From positions 279,001 through 343,000 of the forward strand of contig NZ_CP139482.1 of assembly GCF_041222825.1 (NCBI RefSeq): a stretch of DNA of 64,000 bases, read 5' to 3'. The DNA is from Candidatus Thalassolituus haligoni (GTDB lineage Bacteria > Pseudomonadota > Gammaproteobacteria > Pseudomonadales > Oceanobacteraceae). Made by a program: the position numbers and the translations under genes. A model generated the notes under the pieces. The model worked only from the letters and a program-made list of their open reading frames with translations, was not told where the DNA came from and did no database searches. This document shows, in pieces, positions 55,001-62,059 of the stretch. How positions within the stretch are numbered: position 1 is the stretch's first letter; each line of letters opens with the position of its first letter.

Positions 55001-55234
55001 ATCGAAAACGCCGACTTGCGAGAAGCTGCTCAGGCCAATACTGAAGATGATTTTCGTTATGTGTTTGAAAAGACATTTGAAGGACTGATTATCGACCGCA
55101 TGGATGACAACGAAGAAATATTTGGCCGCTTGATGGCTGACCCGGAGTTTCGTCAATTAGCCACCGATGATCTGATCAGCAAAATTTACCGGGCCTTGCG
55201 ACGCAAGGGTAAGCAACACGCTGGACCAGCTTGA
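52091..55234 (+). CDS. hsdR: Type I restriction-modification system, restriction subunit HsdR
   Basis: HsdR is the ATP-dependent translocase and endonuclease of the complex. The 1047-residue protein has the nuclease motif with Asp138, Glu152 and Lys154 (SLDMVLFLNG...LELK), the Walker A GSGKS (316-320), DEAH (438-441), further SF2 helicase motifs (TATPKYKTL, EKYQTGFDQPLLHTMYVDK, QTLSRLNRT) and the helical C-terminal part. All key residues are present, so the enzyme should be active. It is last in the operon. Confidence 0.96.
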   Translation: MSKRHSEERFEADIEQALLDQGYQPGSNSEFDKSLALEPAQVLAFIQRTQPLVWQTLEKIHKDKTAAIVLDGLTKELAIKGMLKVLRQGFKVYGKKFRVALFAPNNQKNPASWDLYHKNRLSVTRQLYYSEANKNSLDMVLFLNGLPIATLELKSRLPGGWSTEQAKQQYKQDRDHRELLFEFKKRTLVHFGVDEDQVIMTTRLSGYKTFFLPFNRGSHPGEKACGAGNPNVEDDYKTAYLWREVLGPDSLLDILGRFMHLQVDDKRILKDGKIQKITREAMIFPRCHQLQVVRNLVTHSQQNGAGHNYLVQHSAGSGKSNSIAWLAHRLSNLHNADDERVFNSVIVITDRRVLDQQLQKTIFQFDHKHGVVQKIDEDTRQLVQALSDGTPIIISTLQKFPFVAETLDKLNQKSAQANKDHPDLAISTQGKRFAVIVDEAHSSQSGESAMDLKGVLNRNGIQEAAAQYAAEQGLDLDADEALPENDQGRMEDEQDRMEEVVRRLMKRGKQPNLSFFAFTATPKYKTLKVFDEPGPNGEAPFHHYSMRQAIEERFIHDVLKHYTTFTTYFRLTQDTEDDPHVERKKAAKALARFLDLHAYNLGQKTEVMVEHFRTHVRHKIGGRAKAMVVTGSRLHAVRYKQEFDRYISNKGYTDVRSLVAFSGSVTDPDCPDKSWTETGMNGGIKESELPERFDSDDFQVLLVAEKYQTGFDQPLLHTMYVDKKLSGIQAVQTLSRLNRTCTGKEATFVLDFRNTKEEIYAAFKPYYDQTEADDLTDPQHLYRLQHQIEETRVLRDEEIESFCQVYFLPKRKESKHDHARMNAILDKAIERFNTLPEDEQADFKGLCVNFRNMYGFLSQVIPYQDSDLEQWYSYLRFLLNKLPRNESGPAYKLDDDVELEYYRLQKISEGQIDLKSGDADRLGGSDEVGTGRSGEEYVPLSELVEQLNARFGTHFTEADQLFFDQIQQEAIENADLREAAQANTEDDFRYVFEKTFEGLIIDRMDDNEEIFGRLMADPEFRQLATDDLISKIYRALRRKGKQHAGPA

Positions 55235-55381
55235 TGGTGTACCGCGCTGAATTGGCAATAAATTCCCTTCAACAGCACGTTGCCTGAATAAGCGCAGCGC
55301 CATCCAGGGGAGCTGATAACGGTGTACTACGCTTCGTTACTAACACCCTGCTTGGGGCTGTTTTGGTATTGAATCTGGCGG

Positions 55382-56356
55382 TCAAGTTTCTTCTTGCTGA
55401 TATTCTTCCGCCCGATAGGCATAGGTGTTGTTGAAGCAGTAGATCATCCAGTCACCGGCGGATATCGGCGCGTATTTGGGTGTGTCACCGGCGGCGGCGC
55501 AGTTTGGTAAACAGCTGACGTCGGTATCAAAATCCGGTTCGACAAAAAACGGCATGGAATAGCGTTCTGCCCCCGATGGGCTGTAGACCCGGTGCGGGGT
55601 GGACTTATAACGGTCGTTACTCCAACGCGCCATCATATTGCCGATGTTGATCACGAAGGTGTTGGCTATCGGCGGGGCATCTATCCAGCGTCCGTTGACG
55701 TCTTGTACTTGCAGGCCGCCGATTTCGTCTTGCCACAAAATAGTGATGCAGCCGTAGTCGCTGTGGGCACCGGCTCCGATAGCGGCCTGTTTATCTGTTG
55801 TCGGACGTGACGGGTAGTGCAGGAAGCGCAGTACGCTGAGCGGGTGGTCGAATTTGTTATCGAAGAAAGTTTCGTCGATGCCGAGGGCCAGGGCCAGCGC
55901 GCTGAGGATTTTTTTGCCCAGTGCCAGCATGTCCCAGTAGTGGGTTTCCATGCGGCGCTGGAAGTCGGGTATGGCGGTAGGGTACTGATTGGGGCCGTAG
56001 AGCGGTCGTTCGGGGCCAATCAGCTCGTGATCTACGGGCAGGTTGAGGCCCATGTCGTAAGATTCTTTCCAGTCGCCGGGTTGGCTCGGGTCGAGTTGTT
56101 CGGCGGCGGTTTCACCATAACCCCGGTGGTTGGCGGAGAGCTGGATGTTGATTTTGAGCTTTTCTGCGGCGGGCAGGGCGAAAAAGTCTTGCGCCAGCTG
56201 ACGCATGGCGGCGATACGTTCGCGGCTGATGGGGTGGCCCTGGATGTAAAAGAAGCCGCTGTGCTGGCAAGCGTGGTCGATGGCGTTGGCCACGCTGAGT
56301 TTGCCGGTCGGGTTGTCCTGGTACAGGGGCGCAATATCAATGAGCGGAATATTCAT
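55382..56356 (-). CDS. 2-oxoglutarate/Fe(II)-dependent dioxygenase (IPNS-like family)
   Basis: The 324-residue protein has the non-haem DIOX_N start (IPLIDIAPLYQD), the iron triad His and Asp in GAHSDYG and a second His in STPHRV, and RYSMPFF where Arg-x-Ser would bind 2-oxoglutarate. It resembles isopenicillin-N-synthase-like bacterial hydroxylases. The substrate is unknown; near the BMP gene and purine genes, a purine or amine substrate is possible. The start is uncertain: ATG 56356 follows a terminator-like element, GTG 56383 would lie within it. Confidence 0.85.
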   Translation of the reverse strand: MNIPLIDIAPLYQDNPTGKLSVANAIDHACQHSGFFYIQGHPISRERIAAMRQLAQDFFALPAAEKLKINIQLSANHRGYGETAAEQLDPSQPGDWKESYDMGLNLPVDHELIGPERPLYGPNQYPTAIPDFQRRMETHYWDMLALGKKILSALALALGIDETFFDNKFDHPLSVLRFLHYPSRPTTDKQAAIGAGAHSDYGCITILWQDEIGGLQVQDVNGRWIDAPPIANTFVINIGNMMARWSNDRYKSTPHRVYSPSGAERYSMPFFVEPDFDTDVSCLPNCAAAGDTPKYAPISAGDWMIYCFNNTYAYRAEEYQQEET

Positions 56357-56371
56357 AAGTGGTAATCCAAT

Positions 56372-56418
56372 AAAAAAACCCACCCGCCTCTCGTCAGGCG
56401 ATAAGAGGTCGGGCGGGT
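56372..56418 (-). terminator. Terminator/attenuator between BMP gene and dioxygenase gene
   Basis: Read on the minus strand, CCCGCCCGACCTCT and AGAGGCGGGTGGG form a long stem (one bulge), followed by seven T. It ends about 16 bp before the dioxygenase start, so it would end BMP transcription or attenuate read-through into the dioxygenase gene. Confidence 0.8.
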
Positions 56419-56464
56419 AATACCAGCTAACCGAGCGGTATTCTTGGTGGTCATTCTCTATCTG

Positions 56465-57556
56465 TTATTTCGGAATGTCGGCCTGAATGCCTTCAACATA
56501 CCAGTCCATTTTTTCCAGATCGGCGAACGTCAGCTTGGTGCCAGCCGGTACTTTCAGCTCGCCTTTGTTGTCCTTCAATGGGCCGGTGAAGGGGTAGACG
56601 CTGCCGTCCTTGATGCCTTCGATCAGCTCCTTGGCTTTGGCGACCACATCCGCCGGAATGCTTTTGTTAAAGCCGGGAATCACAATCGCACCTTCTTTCA
56701 TGCCTTCCACGTGGGCGGAAGCCGTCCAGCTGCCATCCATCACCGCTTTGACGGTGTTGATGTAGTGCGGGCCCCATTCGTCGACGACGGACAGCAGGTG
56801 GGCATTCGGGCCGAACGAGGACATGTCGGATGCCTGACCCACGGCGTAGGCTCCACGGCGTTCAGCCGCCTGCATGGCGGCCGGGCTGTCGGTGTGCTGC
56901 AGTATCACGTCGACACCCTGATCCATCATGGCGTTGGCGGCGTCGGCTTCTTTACCTGGATCAAACCAGCTGTTGACCCAGATGATTTTCAGTTCGGCTT
57001 TCGGATTGTACTTGGCCAGTGCCAGTTGCACGGTGTCGATATCGCGGATGACTTCCGGAATCGGGAAGGAGGCGATATAGCCGATTTTGTTGGACTTGGT
57101 CACCTGGGAGGCAACGTAACCGGCAATGTAGCGGCCTTCGTAGGTGGTGGAGACGTAGGTGCCCATATTGTCGGCCATCTTGTAGCCGGTGGCGTGTTCA
57201 AATTTTACTTTGGGGAATTGCTTGGCGACTTTCAGCGTCGGGTTCATAAAACCGAACGAGGTGGTGAAGATCAGGTCGTGACCGGTTTTGGCGAGGTTGC
57301 GGATAACGCGCTCGGCATCGGCACCTTCGGCGACGTTTTCAACGTAGGTGGTTTTGACCTTGTCACCAAAATACTTTTCAACCGACAGGCGGCCCTGATC
57401 GTGCTGATAAGACCAGCCATGGTCGCCAATCGGGCCGACGTAAACGAAACCGACTTTGAGCGGGTCTGCGGCAAATGCTGCGGGAATAGCAAGGGCAGCC
57501 ATCAGGGTTCCGGCGGCCAGACCGCTGATCAGCTTGTGAAATTGACGTCGTTTCAT
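56465..57556 (-). CDS. BMP-family ABC transporter substrate-binding protein
   Basis: The 363-residue periplasmic binding protein has an N-terminal export signal (MKRRQFHKLISGLAAGTLMAALAIPAAFA) with an Arg-Arg that could be Tat-type. The BMP/PnrA fold is shown by KVGFVYVGPIGDHGWSYQHDQG and DLIFTTSFGFMNPTLKVA, plus VILQHTDSPAAMQAAERRGAYAVGQASDM. The family binds nucleosides and purine-like ligands. No ATPase or permease gene is adjacent, so these components are elsewhere. GGAG before ATG. Two motif copies at 57608 and 57644 are probably regulatory. Confidence 0.9.
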   Translation of the reverse strand: MKRRQFHKLISGLAAGTLMAALAIPAAFAADPLKVGFVYVGPIGDHGWSYQHDQGRLSVEKYFGDKVKTTYVENVAEGADAERVIRNLAKTGHDLIFTTSFGFMNPTLKVAKQFPKVKFEHATGYKMADNMGTYVSTTYEGRYIAGYVASQVTKSNKIGYIASFPIPEVIRDIDTVQLALAKYNPKAELKIIWVNSWFDPGKEADAANAMMDQGVDVILQHTDSPAAMQAAERRGAYAVGQASDMSSFGPNAHLLSVVDEWGPHYINTVKAVMDGSWTASAHVEGMKEGAIVIPGFNKSIPADVVAKAKELIEGIKDGSVYPFTGPLKDNKGELKVPAGTKLTFADLEKMDWYVEGIQADIPK

Positions 57557-57924
57557 CCGTCCTTCTCCTGTTGCGGCAAGTGATATTGCCTGATTTTTTT
57601 AAAAAATTGACCGTTTGGACAGTATTTTCAATTAGCAAAATCCTGACCAAGTGGACGAGATTGCCAGGCTTTATTTAATTACCTGATTTTATGGGCATTC
57701 GGGCGCTGTGTATGACGGTTGATTGTGAGGGAGGGGGACGTTTTGAGCCAGTGTCTTGGTCGAGGGTGCTTATGGTTGGTGCGCGGGTGCAGCAGGTGGG
57801 CACTTAAATGTCGCAGCTTGAAGAGTGCAGTGTGAGGTGTTGCAGTCTGAGGTGTTGCTGCAGGTAAGGAATAACACGAAGAGAGTTGTGCGGGCACGGC
57901 GGCCCGCGCCCAGAAAGCCGGTTG
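57557..57924. other. Intergenic region upstream of BMP gene
   Basis: About 370 bp without a convincing gene. It holds the two TGACC-N4-GGAC motifs (57608-57621, 57644-57657) and a pair of direct TGAGGTGTTGC repeats at 57833-57843 and 57848-57858. Short minus-strand ORFs here are low-complexity and lack ribosome-binding sites. Confidence 0.5.
57608..57657. promoter_or_regulatory. Two copies of the TGACC-N4-GGAC operator upstream of BMP
   Basis: TGACC-GTTT-GGACA (57608-57621) and TGACC-AAGT-GGACG (57644-57657) match the puuE/allA palindrome at 45686 except in the last arm. Centres are 36 bp apart, within 50-100 bp of the BMP start. Confidence 0.6.
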
Positions 57925-58272
57925 TTACTTCAGTTTGATCGTAAAGTGCTTTTTGATCGGTTCGACAATTTTCCAGAAACCTTTGAAGTCGGCTTCAAAG
58001 ATAAAGGCATCGCCAGGGCCAACTTCCACCGGTTCGCCGCCGTCCGGGGTGATGATCGCCTTGCCCTCGATCAGGTGAACAAATTCCCAGCCGGAGTATT
58101 CGGCGTAGTAGGTACCGGGTGTGGCTTCCCACCATCCGGCGATCATGGATCCGTCCGGGGCGGTGTATTCAATCCAGGTTTTCATGGTTGGATTGCCTTC
58201 GGCTTTGGTCCATCCCGCGAGATCGTCGGTAATGACGTCAACGGAGGGGGCGGGAATTTTGGTGATGGTCAT
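57925..58272 (-). CDS. Cupin-domain protein (DUF861/cupin_3 type)
   Basis: The 115-residue protein is a single small cupin: MIAGWWEATPGTYYAEYSGWEFVHLIEGKAIITPDGGEPVEVGPGDAFIFEADFKGFW, with the second cupin motif Gly-Asp-x-x-x-x. It is typical of the (S)-ureidoglycine aminohydrolase/EutQ-like cupin_3 group but lacks a full His-rich metal set. It lies between the BMP gene and tmm on the same strand. GAGAG 6 nt before ATG 58272. A role with tmm or the BMP ligand is plausible. Confidence 0.8.
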   Translation of the reverse strand: MTITKIPAPSVDVITDDLAGWTKAEGNPTMKTWIEYTAPDGSMIAGWWEATPGTYYAEYSGWEFVHLIEGKAIITPDGGEPVEVGPGDAFIFEADFKGFWKIVEPIKKHFTIKLK

Positions 58273-58433
58273 GGGGTGCTCTCGTGTTGAAAAACGCTTC
58301 ACTTTGGCTCTCACACAGACAGTGGGAACCCGATATGTTCGTGCAGGAGGTGACTTGCCGCCGCTGGGGTGCGCTATAGGTGCGCTATTGGTGCGGTATC
58401 GGGGTCAAGTTTCCTCCTGCGCATTGGCCAGGG

Positions 58434-59813
58434 TTATTCGCCCGCCGCGTGCCGTATTTCTTCCGGCTTGGGTTCGTCGCTGAGGTAGGCTTCCAGCGAG
58501 TCGTCCAGTGCATACAACCAGGGGGTGTGGTGCGCCGGTGACGGCGTACCGGTTATAACGGAAGGGAAGGAGTAGTCGCGGAATTTCATGATGTCTTGCT
58601 TCTTGTGCTTCTTCCATTGCAGGAAGGTTTCGTTCACTGCCGGGATGTCGAAGCTGGGGTAATCGGTTTCGTCGATCAGTTCCTGAATGTAGGCCCCCTG
58701 GAACTCGTAGTTTTCCTTGTCGGTTACCAGCTTGAGTTCGTTCTCGCGCCACAACGCGCTGTGGGCTTTCATTGTTTCTTTCGAGGGCATGGGAATGCGC
58801 CCCATGATCAGGTCGCGGGCATACCAGGCTTGGGCATCAAACATGTTGAAGCTGTACCACTGGTCTTGCATGCCGAGGTAAAACAGCTTGGTGTTTTCTT
58901 CCCACGCTACGCCTTTGTACAGACCCAGTGGCCACAGGCGGTTGTTGGTTTTCAGGCGCAGGGCTTCTGGCAGGAAGGGGAAGGAGTGCAGGTAGCCGGT
59001 ACAGAGGATAATGGCGTCGATTTTTTTGCTGCTGCCATCGGAGAAGAACACGGTATTGACGTCAACGTGGGTCATGGCCGGTTTTTCTTCCCAGTTGGCG
59101 GGCCATTTGTAGCCCATCGGCGCACTGCGGTAGCAGGAGGTAATCGAGCGGGCGCCGTATTTGTAACACTGGGAGCCAATATCTTCGGCGGAGTAGCTGG
59201 AGCCGACCACCAAAATGTCCTTGTCCTTGAATTCCAGTGCATCGCGGAAGTCGTGGGCGTGCAGGATGCGACCGCCAAAGCTGCCGAAGCCAGGATATTC
59301 CGGTACGTATGGGGTCGAAAAGTGACCGCTGGCGACCACCACGAAGTCAAAGTCTTCCTCATAAACCCTGTCTTCGTTGTGGTCGTGAACAGACACGGTG
59401 AAATTGTCGCTGGCTACGTTGTATTCAATATGACGAACCGGAGAGTTAAAGCGGATGTACTTGCGCACGTCGGCTTTTTCGACCCGGCCCTTGATGTAAT
59501 CCCACAGTACTTCCCGTGGCGGGTAGGAGGCGATGGCTTTGCCGAAGTGCTCGTCGAAGCTGTAGTCGGCAAATTCCAGCGCTTCTTTCGGGCCGTTTGA
59601 CCACAGGTAGCGGTACATGGAGCTGGGTACCGGTTCGCCGTTTTTGTCCAGGCCGGTGCGCCAGGTGTAGTTCCACTGGCCACCCCAATCGGTTTGTTTC
59701 TCGAAACACACCAGTTCAGGAATGTCGGCCCCCTTGGCTTGGGCAGACTGGAAAGCTCGCAATTGGGCCAGACCACTGGGGCCAGCGCCAATAATCGCAA
59801 CGCGTTGGGTCAT
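58434..59813 (-). CDS. tmm: Trimethylamine monooxygenase (bacterial FMO)
   Basis: Tmm oxidises trimethylamine to TMA N-oxide using NADPH, O2 and FAD. The 459-residue protein follows Methylophaga FMO closely from memory: FAD motif GAGPSG (9-14), the segment [18 protein letters not shown] motif [11 protein letters not shown] (179-189), NADPH motif [12 protein letters not shown] with Tyr207, and [19 protein letters not shown]. Related FMOs also oxidise indole or dimethyl sulfide, so substrate is inferred. The usual partners (Tdm, TmoXVW transporter) are not adjacent; cupin and BMP genes follow downstream. Confidence 0.9.
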   Translation of the reverse strand: MTQRVAIIGAGPSGLAQLRAFQSAQAKGADIPELVCFEKQTDWGGQWNYTWRTGLDKNGEPVPSSMYRYLWSNGPKEALEFADYSFDEHFGKAIASYPPREVLWDYIKGRVEKADVRKYIRFNSPVRHIEYNVASDNFTVSVHDHNEDRVYEEDFDFVVVASGHFSTPYVPEYPGFGSFGGRILHAHDFRDALEFKDKDILVVGSSYSAEDIGSQCYKYGARSITSCYRSAPMGYKWPANWEEKPAMTHVDVNTVFFSDGSSKKIDAIILCTGYLHSFPFLPEALRLKTNNRLWPLGLYKGVAWEENTKLFYLGMQDQWYSFNMFDAQAWYARDLIMGRIPMPSKETMKAHSALWRENELKLVTDKENYEFQGAYIQELIDETDYPSFDIPAVNETFLQWKKHKKQDIMKFRDYSFPSVITGTPSPAHHTPWLYALDDSLEAYLSDEPKPEEIRHAAGE

Positions 59814-59874
59814 GTGTTTTCTCCTGCTACAGAAAAATTATTGTGGGGAAAAATTTATGACGATTGATGCATCA

Positions 59875-59886
59875 GGGGTATTCCCC
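59875..59886. promoter_or_regulatory. GGGG-TATT-CCCC palindrome upstream of tmm
   Basis: A perfect 4-bp G/C dyad with AT centre lies about 62 bp before the tmm start and between tmm and the divergent small gene. A comparable GGGATATATCCC palindrome lies upstream of gabD at 61789. A common regulator is possible but the match is weak. Confidence 0.3.
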
Positions 59887-60036
59887 CGTGAGGGTAAGCA
59901 AAAGGGGATAGGTCGGGGGTAAGTGCCGGGTTGGGGAAGGCTGGAAATACGCACAAGCTGGCCAAGCCTGGCAACTTCCGTCACAGTGAGGGGACTCACA
60001 AACAGGCATTACACCAAGCCAGAGGAGGTACCTTGT

Positions 60037-60258
60037 ATGAGTGACAAGATGAATGAAGCGGCATTACAGGCATTAAAAATCGCCTTTACCTATATGCCCA
60101 AGGCTATTGAAGTGACCAAATATGAATATGGCGATCGTTACCAGATCGTGCTGGATCAGATTGCTGCTGTCAGAGAGGTGTTACTGGACAATGACGTCGA
60201 CCCAGAAGAGGTGTACGGCGATATCAACCCCTCCACCACGCCCAATTCAACCTATTGA
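60037..60258 (+). CDS. Small acidic protein of unknown function
   Basis: This 73-residue protein is not recognised. It is helical: EAALQALKIAFTYMPKAIEV, then YGDRYQIVLDQIAAVREVLLDND, and ends in an acidic, disordered tail. GGAGG at 60023-60027 is 9 nt before ATG 60037, a strong start. It is divergent from tmm and convergent with the puuB-like gene. Codon use is native. Confidence 0.7.
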   Translation: MSDKMNEAALQALKIAFTYMPKAIEVTKYEYGDRYQIVLDQIAAVREVLLDNDVDPEEVYGDINPSTTPNSTY

Positions 60259-60377
60259 GCGCGCAAGGTGGATGGCCGGTTCAGAATGATACGTGGATTG
60301 GTTGCTGCTGAGTCGTTGTTGAGATTGCTGATCAGTCGTTGATGGCTAGTTAATGAGTAGTTGATGGATAGATGCCC

Positions 60378-60396
60378 GGACGCCCCTAGGGCGTCC
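60378..60396. terminator. Hairpin between convergent genes
   Basis: GGACGCCC and GGGCGTCC form a perfect 8-bp stem with a 3-nt CTA loop, between two convergent genes. It lacks a T-run. Confidence 0.5.
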
Positions 60397-60421
60397 TGAC
60401 AGCAGAATGTGAACAGCGGGT

Positions 60422-61702
60422 TCAGATTCCCAGCTTGTCGCGCATATCGTAATAAAACGCACCCATAGCGGTGTAGGGAATTCGCATCAAACGGCCGCCG
60501 GGGAAAGGATATTGCGGCAGGCTGGCCATCACATCGAAACGTTCGGCTTGCCCTTGTATCGCGCTGGCGATCAGCTCTCCGGCCAGATGGGTGGACGTTA
60601 CGCCATGGCCACTGTAGCCCTGGGCGTAATAGATGTTGTCGCCAATACGGCCAAACTGCGGCAGACGCATCAGCGTCAGCAGGAAGTTGCCGGTCCAGGC
60701 GTAGTCTATTTTCACGTCTTTCAGCATTGGGAAGGTTTTCAGCATTTTAGGTCGAATCAACGCTTCAACCTTGTCTGGCTCCCGTGCGCCATAAGTGACA
60801 CCGCCGCCGTAGATCAGGCGGCCGTCGCCACTGAGACGGAAGTAATCCAGTAGATAGTTACAGTCTTCAACGCAGTGATCTTTGGGTAACAGCTGGTGCT
60901 GCAATTCCGGGCTGAGCGGTGCGGTGGTGATGACCTGGGTGCCACAGGGCATGGCTTTCTGTTGCAGTTTCGGCAGCAGCCCGGTGAGGTAGGCATTACC
61001 GGCAACCATTACAAAGTTGGCGGTGACCTGACCGTTGGCGGTTTTTACGACGGCCTTGGGCCCTTGCTGAATATCCACCACTGGCGAATCTTCGAAAATC
61101 TGACCACCCAAAGACTCAATGGCTGTGGCTTCGCCGAGTGCCAGGTTCAGCGGATGAATATGGCCGCCACTGTGATCCAGCAACGCGCCCTCATAACGCT
61201 CTGTACCCACGTATTCGCGCACCTGATGGGCGTCGAGCATGTCCAGCTGCTGGTGGCCGTGCTGTTCCCATAGGGCTTTTTTGGCTTCCAGTTCATGCAG
61301 CTGCTTCTGATTGCAGGCCGCGAAAATACCGCCGTCTTTCAGATCACATTGAATATGGTATTGATCCACCAGGCGGCGAATAATCCGGCCCCCTTCAAAG
61401 GCCATTTTACCCATGGCATTGGCGGTTTTCTGGCCGTAATGGCGTTCAATAAAATCCATGTCGCGGCTGTAACTGTGCACGATCTGGCCACCGTTACGGC
61501 CGGAGGCACCAAAACCAATGCGGCTGGCTTCCAGTACCACCACGGAGAACCCGCGCTCAGCCAGATGCAGTGCCGTCGACAGGCCAGTGTAGCCTGCACC
61601 GATCACGCACACATCCGCACTGATACTGCTGCTCAGCGACGGACGATCCTGCTGTTGGTTGGCCGAGGCAGCGTAGTATGAAGAAGGATAAATGGCTGTC
61701 AT
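60422..61702 (-). CDS. PuuB-like FAD-dependent amine oxidoreductase
   Basis: The 426-residue protein has the DAO fold: ADVCVIGAGYTGLSTALHLAERGFSVVVLEA (FAD GxGxxG, about 29-60), GFGASGRNGGQIVHSYSRDMDFIE typical of PuuB/gamma-glutamylputrescine oxidase, and YYAQGYSGHGVTSTHLAGELIA near the C-terminus. PuuB oxidises gamma-glutamylputrescine; related enzymes oxidise other amines or sarcosine. It is divergent from gabD and close to an aminotransferase, which fits amine breakdown to succinate. Confidence 0.88.
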   Translation of the reverse strand: MTAIYPSSYYAASANQQQDRPSLSSSISADVCVIGAGYTGLSTALHLAERGFSVVVLEASRIGFGASGRNGGQIVHSYSRDMDFIERHYGQKTANAMGKMAFEGGRIIRRLVDQYHIQCDLKDGGIFAACNQKQLHELEAKKALWEQHGHQQLDMLDAHQVREYVGTERYEGALLDHSGGHIHPLNLALGEATAIESLGGQIFEDSPVVDIQQGPKAVVKTANGQVTANFVMVAGNAYLTGLLPKLQQKAMPCGTQVITTAPLSPELQHQLLPKDHCVEDCNYLLDYFRLSGDGRLIYGGGVTYGAREPDKVEALIRPKMLKTFPMLKDVKIDYAWTGNFLLTLMRLPQFGRIGDNIYYAQGYSGHGVTSTHLAGELIASAIQGQAERFDVMASLPQYPFPGGRLMRIPYTAMGAFYYDMRDKLGI

Positions 61703-62059
61703 CGTTAGTCTCTCTGGGGGCGGAGTGCGGGGTTGGCCCGAATGCTCTCAAGATAGGGCGGCAGCCGTCTTGCCGCCATACCCACCGGGGGATATATCCC
61801 GACTTTTTCGCGGCTGATTGGATAGCGCCGCTGGTCAGCCGCGTGACCATTAACAGGCTGAGGCAGCGTGGAACATTGGCCTCTCTGTCTGGGTTTGAAT
61901 GGTTAGGCCGAACGTTGGCAGAGTGACAGCAAAGGCTGGCAGCCTGGTCTGGATGCTTTGCGTAAGGTTTTATCAACGTAAGCTATGGTTCAGCTTTATT
62001 TATTGGCGGCTTGCTGCACGCTATAACAACGTAAAATCGAATAACAGGTCGAGGGTGCT
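61703..62059. other. Divergent promoter region puuB-like/gabD
   Basis: This 357-bp stretch has no gene. It contains a perfect palindrome GGGATATATCCC at 61789-61800, extended to CGGGGGATATATCCCG, about 90 bp before the puuB-like start; this is a candidate operator for the divergent pair. The rest shows no repeats or terminators. Confidence 0.45.

Noticed and set aside
56444..57583. 379-codon plus-strand ORF antisense to the BMP gene
   Set aside because: The minus strand encodes a full BMP binding protein with signal peptide and ribosome-binding site; the plus ORF has none of these.
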